Assembly: GCA_027858555.1 (NCBI GenBank) | Contig: JAQICP010000391.1 | Coordinates: 1-18,253, forward strand | Source of the DNA: Vallitaleaceae bacterium | GTDB lineage: Bacteria > Bacillota > Clostridia > Lachnospirales > Vallitaleaceae | Direction of reading: 5' to 3' | Length of the DNA: 18,253 nucleotides | The notes under the pieces: generated by a model | Seen by the model: the letters and a program-made list of their open reading frames with translations, nothing else | The model's database searches: none | What the model was told of the DNA's origin: nothing | Shown here: piece by piece, positions 7,447 to 15,610 of the stretch | Layout: every line of letters starts with the position of its first letter | Numbering within the stretch: position 1 is the first letter of the stretch | Made by a program: the position numbers and the translations under genes

Positions 7447-8154
7447 TTAGTTTATCAAATCCGCTGAAACAATGTACCGATCTGGTGCATTTCCTATATA
7501 ATTAAAAGGATAGCAAGTGGTTAATGTTAATACTGCATGATCTGTAGGTACTATAACTGTTTTATCATCTTTATCCACAATTCGAATGTCCTTGATTTCA
7601 TAGACAAAAGTACCTTCTGTGGTTATCACGATCAGTTGATCTCCGAGTTCGAGTTCGTCTAGCTCAGTGAACACTGTGTCACGATGCCCTGAAAGGACAC
7701 AGTTATCATTCTCACCAGGTAGTACGCTTCCACTAAAATGTCCTACGCCCAATTTTAAGGCTTCCACATCTGTACCCTCTACAATCGGCAACTCCCTATC
7801 TAAAACAGGTATCGATAGTATTCCGATAGTGTCACTCTTCATAGTGTCTACAGGATTAAGCGGCTTCGAAAGTTCACTAACGATGTCCTCTTGAATCTCC
7901 TTGACTGGGTATGGATAATCTAGAATAATATCATTTGGAACAATATCTTCTTGTATAATATCTTCTTGAACAATATCAAGTGATGGTTTAATCTGAGCTA
8001 ACACAATTGCCTCAGTTTGTGATTCTTGATTGATCAGCTGCACTGATTGAGCACGTATATTGATTAATGCCCATACGATCAACCCGATTCCGAGAACCAA
8101 AGTGGCAGACAAAATTATAACCACAATGGAATTCTTTTTTTGAAATAATTTCAT
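7447..8154 (-). CDS. Class D sortase
   Basis: Membrane-bound transpeptidase of 235 residues that cleaves an LPXTG-like motif and joins the protein to peptidoglycan or a pilin. One N-terminal TM (about 9-33) anchors it, with the catalytic domain outside. After a low-complexity acidic linker (repeated QEDI, about 60-92) the sortase domain runs from about 105 to 235. The triad is visible: His157 in SGHRDTVF, Cys214 in LTLTTCYPF and Arg226 in APDRYIVS. The domain length and the TLTTCYP wording suit class D. It starts 3 nt after the stop of the upstream gene, whose product ends in an LPNTS sorting signal. Class D enzymes are known to favour LPNTA-like motifs, so this is very likely its dedicated substrate. 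Confidence 0.9.
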   Translation of the reverse strand: MKLFQKKNSIVVIILSATLVLGIGLIVWALINIRAQSVQLINQESQTEAIVLAQIKPSLDIVQEDIIQEDIVPNDIILDYPYPVKEIQEDIVSELSKPLNPVDTMKSDTIGILSIPVLDRELPIVEGTDVEALKLGVGHFSGSVLPGENDNCVLSGHRDTVFTELDELELGDQLIVITTEGTFVYEIKDIRIVDKDDKTVIVPTDHAVLTLTTCYPFNYIGNAPDRYIVSADLIN

Positions 8155-8157
8155 GAC

Positions 8158-9390
8158 TTATTGTGCTTTCCTAAATCTTCTGATTCCTATAACTGATACC
8201 AAAATCAAAATAGCACCAATCAATAAAATATTATACCAAGGAGTAGAGGTATTAGGGAGTTGTCCACCAGTCACAGTTGGACTCGCACTGTTATCATTAT
8301 TGATTAACGTAACTGTTTTTTCGTCTCCTGGAGCTAATATAATATTACCTGTTGCATCGCTGTCTCCACTATAACTTAAGGTATAACCACCAGAGGCATC
8401 TTCACTTATAACATAAGCTCCTGGCTCAAGAACATAAGTCGTCCCTGGTGCTTCAGCACCCACTCCTGGACTCTCAGCTATATCAACACCAAGAGATGTC
8501 ACATGAATGTTAAAATCAGCTGCAACCGATGTTCCTGTATCATCATTAATAACATGCTTAACAATATGAAGTGTAGCAGTCACAGGTGTTATTTCATCAG
8601 CTTCTACTACCGGTTCTACTACCGGTTCTACTACAGGTTCTACTACAGGTTCTACTACATTGATTGTTTCACATATACCATTGGTAATCGTATTACTATC
8701 TAGTGTAACGGCACCAGTCTGTGCTAATAATTGTCCTTGTATTGTCGCTCCCGTATTGGCAGTTATAGAAACTGCTGCCAATATATGTCCTACAAAATTA
8801 GAGTTTGTCCCTAGAGTCGCTGAGCTTCCAACGCCCCAAAATGTCCTGCAAAAACGTGCGCTATTGGTAAGATTAACATTACTATCTGATGCTGTGACAA
8901 GTGTTGAAGCTGACTTGAATACGAAAACACCTTCTGGATCACCCTCAGCATCTAATGTAAGTGTTCCAGTAATGTTGAATTTACCATCTGCTGAATCATA
9001 TACCCCAGGTGTTAATGTCACCCCACCCAGTTCCGATGGAATAGTTGTAACTGGTAATCTACCCATCGCATCATTGTAGGCAACTACCAGGTCTTCTTTC
9101 GCTATTCTCGCAGCTTCATCTGCTATGTGAACAGCGCCACTCACGGTTAAAGTTTCCATTCCAGATATTACAGTTCCTGGATACAAACCTACATTTCCGC
9201 CAACACTGCCATTAATTGAACTTGTTCCTATGTTAGTGATTGTTGAACCAGCCAGTACAGCATAATCTGCAGTAGATCCCAGATTTACAGTGGGTTGTAC
9301 CGCGTCTGAAAAAACTGGTATTGAAATCATCACTGCTACCATTAATGCTGTTAGTGCTAAAATCCTTTTTTTATTCATAATAGACTTCAT
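8158..9390 (-). CDS. Wall-anchored DUF3494 (ice-binding-like) protein
   Basis: Exported surface protein of 410 residues. It has a signal peptide (hydrophobic core about 10-25), a DUF3494/ice-binding-protein-like beta-helix domain (about 33-240; NLGSTADYAVLAG and GVYDSADGKFNITGTLTLD are typical), an (EPVV)n linker of four to five copies, a prealbumin/SpaA-like beta domain (about 268-365), and a C-terminal sorting signal: LPNTS at about 378-382, a hydrophobic helix and the positive tail RRFRKAQ. The frame extends three codons upstream to a GTG at 9399, but the ATG at 9390 is preferred: AGGTAAGG lies 8-9 nt before it, while the GTG overlaps that site. The next gene is a class D sortase. DUF3494 proteins include true ice-binding and adhesion proteins; which applies here cannot be told from sequence. 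Confidence 0.9.
   Translation of the reverse strand: MKSIMNKKRILALTALMVAVMISIPVFSDAVQPTVNLGSTADYAVLAGSTITNIGTSSINGSVGGNVGLYPGTVISGMETLTVSGAVHIADEAARIAKEDLVVAYNDAMGRLPVTTIPSELGGVTLTPGVYDSADGKFNITGTLTLDAEGDPEGVFVFKSASTLVTASDSNVNLTNSARFCRTFWGVGSSATLGTNSNFVGHILAAVSITANTGATIQGQLLAQTGAVTLDSNTITNGICETINVVEPVVEPVVEPVVEPVVEADEITPVTATLHIVKHVINDDTGTSVAADFNIHVTSLGVDIAESPGVGAEAPGTTYVLEPGAYVISEDASGGYTLSYSGDSDATGNIILAPGDEKTVTLINNDNSASPTVTGGQLPNTSTPWYNILLIGAILILVSVIGIRRFRKAQ
8602..8659 (-). repeat. 12-bp tandem repeat coding for an EPVV linker
   Basis: About 4.8 copies of a 12-bp unit (plus strand TTCTACTACMGG) encode the VEPVVEPVV linker between the DUF3494 domain and the beta domain of the wall-anchored protein. 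The first two full units and the next two differ by one base (C or A), which suggests recent expansion. The proline-rich spacer probably crosses the cell wall. Confidence 0.9.
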
Positions 9391-9565
9391 ATAATTCACC
9401 TTACCTCTCGTACTATTTATTTCGTTAAAATTCTGTTATTTATTACATCAAATATTGTTGTAGTATTTTTACGTTTTTACATTTTAGTCTTCATTATCAG
9501 TAATGATATTTATGTGTTGAGATATAAAACCCCACTTTTAATTAAGTTAATAATCATAGTATAAT

Positions 9566-9602
9566 AAAGGACACTCCAGCATATCAGCATGGAGTGTCCT
9601 TT
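9566..9602 (-). terminator. Terminator behind the SLH-DUF3494 gene
   Basis: A perfect 13-bp stem, AAAGGACACTCCA (9566-9578) with TGGAGTGTCCTTT (9590-9602), lies 20 nt after the stop of the SLH protein gene on the minus strand and ends in TTTATTATA. It separates this gene from the LPNTS protein/sortase operon, so the two DUF3494 genes are probably transcribed separately. On the plus strand it also ends in TTTAATTAT but has no gene to serve. Confidence 0.8.
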
Positions 9603-9621
9603 AATTATCTGATAGTTATTC

Positions 9622-11202
9622 TTAAGGTCCTACAACTGTGCTAGCATTTAGTGTTACTGCTGTTTGAGCCAATAGTCGTCCGTTGATAGATGCGCCATTT
9701 CCTAAAGAAATATTAGTCTGACTGATTATAATTCCTTCGAAATGTGCATTGGCACCTATTGACACTGTTTCAGCTGCCTGCCAAAAGATGTTTTTAGCTT
9801 GTGCGCCACCTGTTAGGATAATATTCATACCCTCAGCTTGTGTAATGCCTTCAGCTATTTGGAAAATCCATACATCATTAGCATCACCATGAAGTGTGAC
9901 GTCAGTATTAATTAAAACACCAGTTCCCCACTTATACACGCCAGCAGTCAGTGTTTTACCACTAATATCACCACTATAAAGTTCTGTATAATCAGCAGCT
10001 CTTCCTGCTGCGTCAGTGTATGCCGTTTCTAAGTCACTGATTGCTGTGGTCAAGTTACTAGGTGTTGGAGACGCATAATTTGATGCGTATACTTTTCCAG
10101 TAATTTGAGCAGAAGTTGAAAATTCGTTTGTTGCATCTGCTGTCAGAGAAAAACCAGTTATAGCCGCCGCTTCAATTGGACTGACACCTATATTGCCAGT
10201 AATAACTGAAATAGGTACTGTTGAAATGCCTGATTTTGATAATATGACAAAATCTGCAGCACTACCTAGATTAACAGGTGCTGTTGTTATTTGATTTTCT
10301 GTGATTACTGTTACTACAGTCGAAGCGCTTATGGTTTCGTCTGTTGCAGATGTAGCTGTAATGATAGCAGATCCAGCGATTAACGGTGTGACAACACCAT
10401 TTAGTACAGTCGCCACGGTAACGTCACTAGAGCTCCAAATCACTTCTTGGTCTGTTGTGCTGGTAGTTGTAAACTCAGCCATAATCTGACCAACAGTACC
10501 GCCTACAGTCAATGTCATTAGTTTCGGCTCCACAATCATACCATTATCTGAAACAGACACATCACTTTCTGTATCATTTTCTGTAGCATCTAATTGAGCA
10601 TAATTGTAACAATTTTTAATAGCAAACAATGCCTCAGCTCTTGTTATTTCTACTGTAGGTTGAAAACTATTATCTGGATAGCCAATCATAATTTTTGCTT
10701 CGTTTGCCATGATAATGGCTTCCTTGCTCCAACTAGGAACAGATGCTGCATCAGTATAGTCAAGTGTTGTTAATGACGTAGTTAGTTTTGCAAGGCGACT
10801 GAGGATAACAGCTGATTCCTGACGTGAAATCATGGCATTAGGGTGAATGCTACCATCTGTATAACCAGTGGTATACCCTGCTGCTTTTGTTATGCTAATT
10901 ACAGGTGCATACCAAGCGCTGCTTTCCACATCTGTGTAAGTTGATTCAGATGTATTTGTGAATTCAAAAAAATTATTCACTATAGAAAAAAATTCCGCAC
11001 GGGTAATTGAATTCTCTGGTTTAAAGGATCCATCAGAATATCCCTTCACATTCCCAGAATCGAGGGCTGATTGAATTGTCTCGCTAGCCCAGTTCGTATT
11101 ATAGTCATTTGCGGATGTACTGGCCAGTACGGGTACTGAAGCCGAAAAAATAATGATGAAAGCAAGAATTAGTGATAATTGTTTACTAATTAATTTTGAC
11201 AT
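9622..11202 (-). CDS. S-layer-homology protein with Big_2 and DUF3494 domains
   Basis: Exported protein of 526 residues. After a signal peptide (1-27, VLA at the end) come three SLH repeats (about 32-200), each with its TRAE/SRQE motif (67-70, 126-129, 187-190). These bind secondary cell-wall polymer and hold the protein on the surface. An Ig-like Big_2 domain follows (about 222-302: LTVGGTVGQI, VIWSSSDVTVATV, AGSAIITATS). A C-terminal DUF3494/ice-binding-like domain runs from about 310 to the end and opens with NLGSAADFVILS, clearly related to the start of the same domain in the neighbouring wall-anchored protein. It has no sorting signal. The ATG is preceded by GGAG. The same ligand-binding fold is thus displayed twice in this locus by two different anchoring routes. 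Confidence 0.92.
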   Translation of the reverse strand: MSKLISKQLSLILAFIIIFSASVPVLASTSANDYNTNWASETIQSALDSGNVKGYSDGSFKPENSITRAEFFSIVNNFFEFTNTSESTYTDVESSAWYAPVISITKAAGYTTGYTDGSIHPNAMISRQESAVILSRLAKLTTSLTTLDYTDAASVPSWSKEAIIMANEAKIMIGYPDNSFQPTVEITRAEALFAIKNCYNYAQLDATENDTESDVSVSDNGMIVEPKLMTLTVGGTVGQIMAEFTTTSTTDQEVIWSSSDVTVATVLNGVVTPLIAGSAIITATSATDETISASTVVTVITENQITTAPVNLGSAADFVILSKSGISTVPISVITGNIGVSPIEAAAITGFSLTADATNEFSTSAQITGKVYASNYASPTPSNLTTAISDLETAYTDAAGRAADYTELYSGDISGKTLTAGVYKWGTGVLINTDVTLHGDANDVWIFQIAEGITQAEGMNIILTGGAQAKNIFWQAAETVSIGANAHFEGIIISQTNISLGNGASINGRLLAQTAVTLNASTVVGP

Positions 11203-11377
11203 GCCTACTCCTTTAAATCTTTAGTCCCCGTTATTGGAAGTTATATATACCTATCCATAAGGGATTTATTGTTAAGAAGGTAAATTCTTAATGTATATTC
11301 AATTATATAAAAGGATAAAATATTGCAATTATACTGAATATCACAAAAACAAATACAGCTAAACAGTTAATCCAATA

Positions 11378-11959
11378 TTAGAGAAACACCTCTAATTTCT
11401 TTCTGACTTTTTTTTCGATGCCCATTTTTGATGCATAATCCATCACGATTGATAATTCCCCTGATTTTACAAAATTTCTTATTGCGTTGTTGACAATCTG
11501 TCGATCCATTTTTGTATCACTTTTAATCACATCACAAATTGTTCTTTCAACATTATATACAGGGACCTTGTGCCCGAAACTTGTGCTTCTCATTTCCATG
11601 CCTAATCTTAGTATCTTTTTATCCACATATTTGAACTTCACATTGAACTTCCCGTCGGTGCTTAGCTTATAATTCCAATTGACGGTCATTACTTTCACAT
11701 CTGGGTCATGATCAATTAGATTATGAAAATAAAGAGCACTATTATGTGAGAATACACCGATTTTGTATTTATTATGAATTAAATATTTGTTATCTTTTGA
11801 ATCGTCTCTAAGACTATACACGCCTCTTGCAACCCTTATTAATGAACCATTATCTGTTAACCTACTAATCGATGATTTTGAAACGCCAATTTTATGCAAT
11901 TCTTTGACAGAAATATATAATTTTCCAGAGATAGCTTCTTCTATCTTATCTCTTAACAT
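11378..11959 (-). CDS. AbiEi-family antitoxin / transcriptional regulator, no adjacent toxin
   Basis: Cytoplasmic protein of 193 residues. The N-terminal winged helix (about 1-52: VKELHKIGVSKSSISRLTDN, then RVARGVYSL) is the standard AbiEi start. The rest (about 60-193), with FSHNSALYFHNL and VYNVERTICDVIKSD, matches the AbiEi antitoxin domain. In type IV systems AbiEi represses its own operon and counteracts AbiEii, a nucleotidyltransferase toxin encoded just downstream. Here the 175 nt downstream are AT-rich and noncoding and the next gene is the SLH protein, so no AbiEii is present. The ATG follows AGGAGG closely. A good promoter (TTGTAA, 17 nt, TATGAT) lies upstream. It may be an orphan regulator or a relic of a lost toxin-antitoxin pair. 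Confidence 0.8.
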   Translation of the reverse strand: MLRDKIEEAISGKLYISVKELHKIGVSKSSISRLTDNGSLIRVARGVYSLRDDSKDNKYLIHNKYKIGVFSHNSALYFHNLIDHDPDVKVMTVNWNYKLSTDGKFNVKFKYVDKKILRLGMEMRSTSFGHKVPVYNVERTICDVIKSDTKMDRQIVNNAIRNFVKSGELSIVMDYASKMGIEKKVRKKLEVFL

Positions 11960-12016
11960 GATTCCTCCTAGACTTTTACACGGAAATCTTTATATTTTTA
12001 CGTGTGCAACTCCTAT

Positions 12017-12045
12017 ATCATAACACACAAAGATGGAACTTACAA
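12017..12045 (-). promoter_or_regulatory. Promoter of the AbiEi-like gene
   Basis: On the minus strand, -35 TTGTAA (12045-12040), a 17-nt spacer and -10 TATGAT (12022-12017) form a good sigma-A type promoter about 58 nt upstream of the ATG. The inverted repeat ACACG (11978-11982) / CGTGT (12001-12005) lies just downstream of the -10 box, in the region where AbiEi proteins usually bind to repress themselves. Confidence 0.6.
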
Positions 12046-12200
12046 ACGGAAAACCTGTAATATATCCGTCTTAATGTTTCATTTGTGTTACAATCACTAT
12101 AAAATGATATGCTTTGCATTAAGACGACTTACAGGTCGATGAGACTTTATTACTATACATTTCTACCACACATCATCCATTATACCGAGTGTCTACACTT

Positions 12201-12247
12201 AAAAAAGCACACCATAAGTATAGTACCTAACTTATGGTGTGTTTTTT
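12201..12247. terminator. Bidirectional rho-independent terminator
   Basis: A perfect 12-bp stem, CACACCATAAGT (12208-12219) with ACTTATGGTGTG (12230-12241), is followed by TTTTTT on the plus strand. AAAAAA at 12201-12206 gives a T-run on the minus strand as well. On the minus strand it ends the SDR transcript, 86 nt after the stop. On the plus strand no gene precedes it. Confidence 0.85.
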
Positions 12248-12332
12248 ATGAAGCACTTACTTTGAATCTAAAACAGACCTATATCCACATAGAGCTGTTT
12301 CATAAACTAACTTATTAAGTCAATAGGGGGTA

Positions 12333-13064
12333 TTATAATCCATGTACTTTTTCTACTGCATCTTCTAAACTGAGCCCAACAAACAATGAAGCATTCAGGT
12401 ATCTACCACTTTTCTTGTCATCAACAAATGCACCAACAGCCACGCCTGGTATGCTGTCTTTCACATCGTTTGGCGCATTAGGTCCGCCAAGATCTGTTCT
12501 ACACCAACCTGGATCAGTCAGATTAATCATCACATCTGTACCTTCCAGTCTTGATCCTAAATCAATAGTAATCTTATCAAGAGCTGCTTTACTAGCAGAA
12601 TAGCCTGCTTGTTCTGGCTCGTTTCTAATACCACTTGTTGTATTGACAATACGGCCAAATCCTTTTTCAATCATCTTCGGTAAAAAATGATAACAGATGG
12701 TTGCTGGTGCGATGGTGTTAATCTTAAAACTCATGTCATAATCTTCTATCGGTGTTAGGAAGTATTCTTTTCGATAAGCAATCTGAACTGCTGCATTATT
12801 AAATACAAGATCAACCACTTTGCCCGTTTTGTCAATTGTGCTAAGCATATCTCTTACTTCACCGTCTTTAGAGAGTTCTGCTGCCACCCTAATAACTTCT
12901 ATATTCTTAGCTTTCAGTTCTGCTTCCACCTTTTCAGTGTGTTCTAAGGTTCTACTATGTAATATGAGGTTACAGCCATAATCAGCCATTAAGTGTGCTA
13001 ATTCATAACCTACACCCCTGCTTGCGCCTGTTATCAATGCCCATTTACCTTTAACGTCTACCAT
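12333..13064 (-). CDS. Short-chain dehydrogenase/reductase (SDR)
   Basis: NAD(P)-dependent oxidoreductase of the classical SDR fold, 243 residues. It has the cofactor motif TGASRGVG (about 12-19), NNAAVQ (about 89-94) in place of the common NNAG, the catalytic Asn in NTIAP (about 116), the catalytic Ser in NTTSG (about 144), and Tyr155/Lys159 in YSASK. The motif LTDPGWCRTDLGG follows the active site, as usual. The frame extends five codons to an upstream ATG at 13079, but GGAGG (13077-13073) lies inside that extension at ideal distance from the ATG at 13064, so 13064 is chosen. The substrate is unknown. It is transcribed divergently from an AraC regulator, with promoters that overlap, so it is a likely target of that regulator. 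Confidence 0.9.
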   Translation of the reverse strand: MVDVKGKWALITGASRGVGYELAHLMADYGCNLILHSRTLEHTEKVEAELKAKNIEVIRVAAELSKDGEVRDMLSTIDKTGKVVDLVFNNAAVQIAYRKEYFLTPIEDYDMSFKINTIAPATICYHFLPKMIEKGFGRIVNTTSGIRNEPEQAGYSASKAALDKITIDLGSRLEGTDVMINLTDPGWCRTDLGGPNAPNDVKDSIPGVAVGAFVDDKKSGRYLNASLFVGLSLEDAVEKVHGL

Positions 13065-13114
13065 TATATTTTCCTCCATGTATTATTATATTCACATGCT
13101 TCAGACTTTATGTT

Positions 13115-13160
13115 ATATTGAATAATATGGATTGTCAATCATATAATATTAAGTTATATT
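13115..13160. promoter_or_regulatory. Overlapping divergent promoters and palindrome of the SDR / AraC pair
   Basis: Plus strand: -35 TTGTCA (13132-13137), 17 nt, -10 TATATT (13155-13160), for the AraC gene. Minus strand: a perfect -35 TTGACA (13138-13133), 17 nt, then TAACAT (13115-13110, a weaker -10), for the SDR gene. The two -35 boxes overlap in the palindrome GATTGTCAATC (13130-13140). A protein bound there would affect both genes; the AraC regulator is the obvious candidate. Confidence 0.55.
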
Positions 13161-13197
13161 ATTATATGAAGATACTAATTCAGAAAGAAGGTCTTAT

Positions 13198-14052
13198 ATG
13201 TCAATATATATCCACCCATTACTTGGAGATGAAGAAATCTTACCTTTCATAGTCTGTGGTATCGGTTCTCAAGAAGAACAGTGTCCCATTAAGCGCAGAA
13301 ACGGATATCCCCTTCACCAACTAATATTTTCACGAAAAGGAACCGGTCTACTGCATACACCTGATAGAGACTATGTCATTAACGAAGGTGACTACTTCTA
13401 TCTGAAGCCTAATGAATCCCATGGATATGAAAGCACTTGTAATAGCTGGTCAACTGATTGGATCCTATTTAAAGGTCACTATATGGATGAGACCCTGATT
13501 GCCTTAGGGTTTGATAGAAGTGAGTCTTATACCTATAAAAATAACCCGAAAATATCAACACATTTCACAGAGATGGTTCTGAACCTTCAAAGCAATAAAC
13601 CTGGCAAAGGCTACCTGGCCTCCAGTCAATTGTATGAAATGCTCATTATGCTTCAACAAAACAAGTTACTAAGTGATCAGTCACACACTAATACTGAAGC
13701 CCATATAATGAACCCTGTCATAGCCTATATCGATGACCATTACCAAACAGATATTAGTTTAGATGAACTGGCAAGGGAAGTAGCCATAACACCTCAGCAT
13801 CTATGCAAAGTGTTTAAAGACACCCTACATATGAGGCCCTTTGAATACATTATCAAAAGAAGGTTAATGGCCGCAAAAAAACTACTGTTAGCAACAACCC
13901 TACCGATTAAGACAATCTCCCAATCTGTAGGTTATGCGGACAATAGTTATTTTGGTGTTCTATTCAAACGCCATGAAGGCATTACCGCCTCTGAATACCG
14001 TGGTGCTAGAAATTCATCTGATTCTACAATTCAATCAAAGAACTTAAAGTAA
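13198..14052 (+). CDS. AraC-family transcriptional regulator
   Basis: Cytoplasmic regulator of 284 residues. The N-terminal cupin-like sensing domain (about 1-150) includes NGYPLHQLIFSRKGTG and NEGDYFYLKPNESHGYE, typical of AraC arm/cupin domains. The C-terminal DNA-binding domain (about 170-272) has both helix-turn-helix units (SLDELAREVAITPQHLCKVF; TLPIKTISQSVGYADNSYFG) and the family signature that ends in FKRHEGITASEYR. The ATG is preceded by AGAAGG. It is the only clear plus-strand gene of the window. It faces away from the SDR gene, and its 3' end faces the hydrolase gene, 77 nt apart. The inducer is unknown; the HxxP-type cupin residues suggest a small molecule, perhaps a sugar or aromatic compound. 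Confidence 0.93.
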   Translation: MSIYIHPLLGDEEILPFIVCGIGSQEEQCPIKRRNGYPLHQLIFSRKGTGLLHTPDRDYVINEGDYFYLKPNESHGYESTCNSWSTDWILFKGHYMDETLIALGFDRSESYTYKNNPKISTHFTEMVLNLQSNKPGKGYLASSQLYEMLIMLQQNKLLSDQSHTNTEAHIMNPVIAYIDDHYQTDISLDELAREVAITPQHLCKVFKDTLHMRPFEYIIKRRLMAAKKLLLATTLPIKTISQSVGYADNSYFGVLFKRHEGITASEYRGARNSSDSTIQSKNLK

Positions 14053-14129
14053 TCCCGCTCGTTACTATTGCTTTTTAGGATTTCCTTGTAAGTGTGCCTT
14101 ACAGATGAAAGCTTATAGGTGTACATTGA

Positions 14130-15578
14130 CTAATCAACTTCATAATCCTTTACTATCTCAACTGCATCATATGTCTCGACCAACTCAGAGGCATCCACAT
14201 CCTCGCCTAACAACATTTCATCGAAAAATGTCAGTATGTAATCTCTTTGAATACTGGCATTCTCCAAGTTGTCCAACTCGCCACTAAAGCCAAATAATCT
14301 AGTGATAGGATTATACATGTATAGCATGGTCAAGTCCAAGTGATTACAACCTTCTATCTGGTAAACCATAGGTGTGACGCCAGATACGTCAACTAGGGTC
14401 TTTAGATACTGATTGTTTGGTCCCACTACCCATTGCTCACTCCTCATAAAAAGACTTGGAACAGAAAGGCCGATTGATAATATGGATTCATCAACGGGTT
14501 CAACCCAAGCATCCAATCCAAATACAGCTTTTACTCTGTCATCGCCAATGGCCGTTTGTACAACCCCACCGCCACCGGTGGAATGGCCTAGCAACCCAAT
14601 TCGATTCATGTCCATACGATCTTCCAATACACCTGTATCGATGGGATAGTTTTCAAGGTAATCCAGTACCAACTGATCATCCAATGCATATGTATTCACT
14701 AGTGCATGGGAATAATCATCAAAATTATCTACAGCATCCCGATCTGGCAATGCATCAAGGTCTGCATATACGACTGAGCCATCATCAAAGACGCTCACCG
14801 CTGCGCCATAGGTATGATTTATGCTAACTACTATATAGCCATGGCTTGCAAGCATTTCTGCAATGTCCGTATGTAAGTTCATAAATCCAGTCCACCCATG
14901 AGAGATGATCACCACGGGATAATTGGTTTCTGAATCACTAATCGGCACACCGCTATAACTGTTAGAATCAATGAGTCCAGTGTGATCAAGTGCGAACAAG
15001 GGCAAGCCGTACATATTAGGCACACCAGACGCTACCACTTTACCATCTGTCATCCATTTGGTTAGTTCGCCACCGTCTATATTATCTGCAGGGTACCATA
15101 CTTGGAACCTAATTTTCCTAGGTTCGCCTGGTTGGTCGCCATAGATCTCTGAGCGTTTGGTATCTGTTAACTCATAAGTAACTGTACCTATGTCATACGG
15201 TCCTGTTGGAACCGGTATATGATTCACAGGAAAAAGCCAGAGTAGTATGCCTGTTAGAATCATTAGCAAAAAGCTTACGATAAAGCATAGGTTTCTTAAT
15301 ACCTTTACCATCGTACTAGGCGTTTCATTACTGCGCAGCTTATGTTTTAAGATTATATCTTGTATGATAAATACAATCATACCAACACAAACAACCCCAT
15401 ACACAAAAGTCATCTGCCATCTGAATCCTTCAAACCAGCCATGTGCAATGAGTAAAGCTGCGGCTACTACAAACCATATCTTCGCCCACTTACTCTTTTT
15501 CTTACTTGACGACATAACCCAACTATATATAACCACAAATATCATTAATATGTATAATGCTAACTCCAAATACCTCAT
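14130..15578 (-). CDS. Membrane-anchored alpha/beta hydrolase, PAF-acetylhydrolase-like
   Basis: Protein of 482 residues. The first 118 carry about four hydrophobic segments (3-21, 33-45, 54-73, 97-116); the rest is an alpha/beta-hydrolase domain. It has IRFQVWYPAD at the domain start, an oxyanion-hole stretch SHGWTG (about 226-231), the nucleophile elbow GHSTGG with Ser333, an acid candidate in GLDAW (Asp356) and His413 in GCNHLD. This pattern fits the platelet-activating-factor acetylhydrolase/dienelactone-hydrolase-like esterases. The actual substrate (lipid, acetylated wall polymer or xenobiotic ester) is unknown. It lies 75 nt downstream of the Rieske oxygenase on the same strand and may be cotranscribed. 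A 16-bp palindrome lies in that gap. The ATG at 15578 follows GGGAG. Confidence 0.85.
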   Translation of the reverse strand: MRYLELALYILMIFVVIYSWVMSSSKKKSKWAKIWFVVAAALLIAHGWFEGFRWQMTFVYGVVCVGMIVFIIQDIILKHKLRSNETPSTMVKVLRNLCFIVSFLLMILTGILLWLFPVNHIPVPTGPYDIGTVTYELTDTKRSEIYGDQPGEPRKIRFQVWYPADNIDGGELTKWMTDGKVVASGVPNMYGLPLFALDHTGLIDSNSYSGVPISDSETNYPVVIISHGWTGFMNLHTDIAEMLASHGYIVVSINHTYGAAVSVFDDGSVVYADLDALPDRDAVDNFDDYSHALVNTYALDDQLVLDYLENYPIDTGVLEDRMDMNRIGLLGHSTGGGGVVQTAIGDDRVKAVFGLDAWVEPVDESILSIGLSVPSLFMRSEQWVVGPNNQYLKTLVDVSGVTPMVYQIEGCNHLDLTMLYMYNPITRLFGFSGELDNLENASIQRDYILTFFDEMLLGEDVDASELVETYDAVEIVKDYEVD

Positions 15579-15610
15579 AAGTAGGCTCCCGTTCTATAAT
15601 TTCTAGTCTA

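Larger units (their letters stand above)
11960..12332. other. Intergenic region between the AbiEi-like gene and the SDR gene
   Basis: This 373-nt gap holds the AbiEi promoter (12017-12045), an ACACG/CGTGT inverted repeat around 11978-12005 between that promoter and the start codon, and a strong hairpin terminator (12201-12247). I see no protein-coding gene in it. Confidence 0.6.

Noticed and set aside
8660..9079. Long plus-strand open frame opposite the wall-anchored DUF3494 gene
   Set aside because: It is antisense to a convincing gene with clear domains, and is a by-product of the Thr/Val-rich codons of that gene.
14087..14103. Small hairpin TGTAAG/CTTACA between the convergent AraC and hydrolase genes
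   Set aside because: The stem is only six pairs and no T-run follows on either strand, so it is too weak to call a terminator.
15247..15606. Plus-strand open frame opposite the hydrolase N-terminus
   Set aside because: It has no ribosome binding site or domain and is antisense to hydrophobic codons of the TM region.
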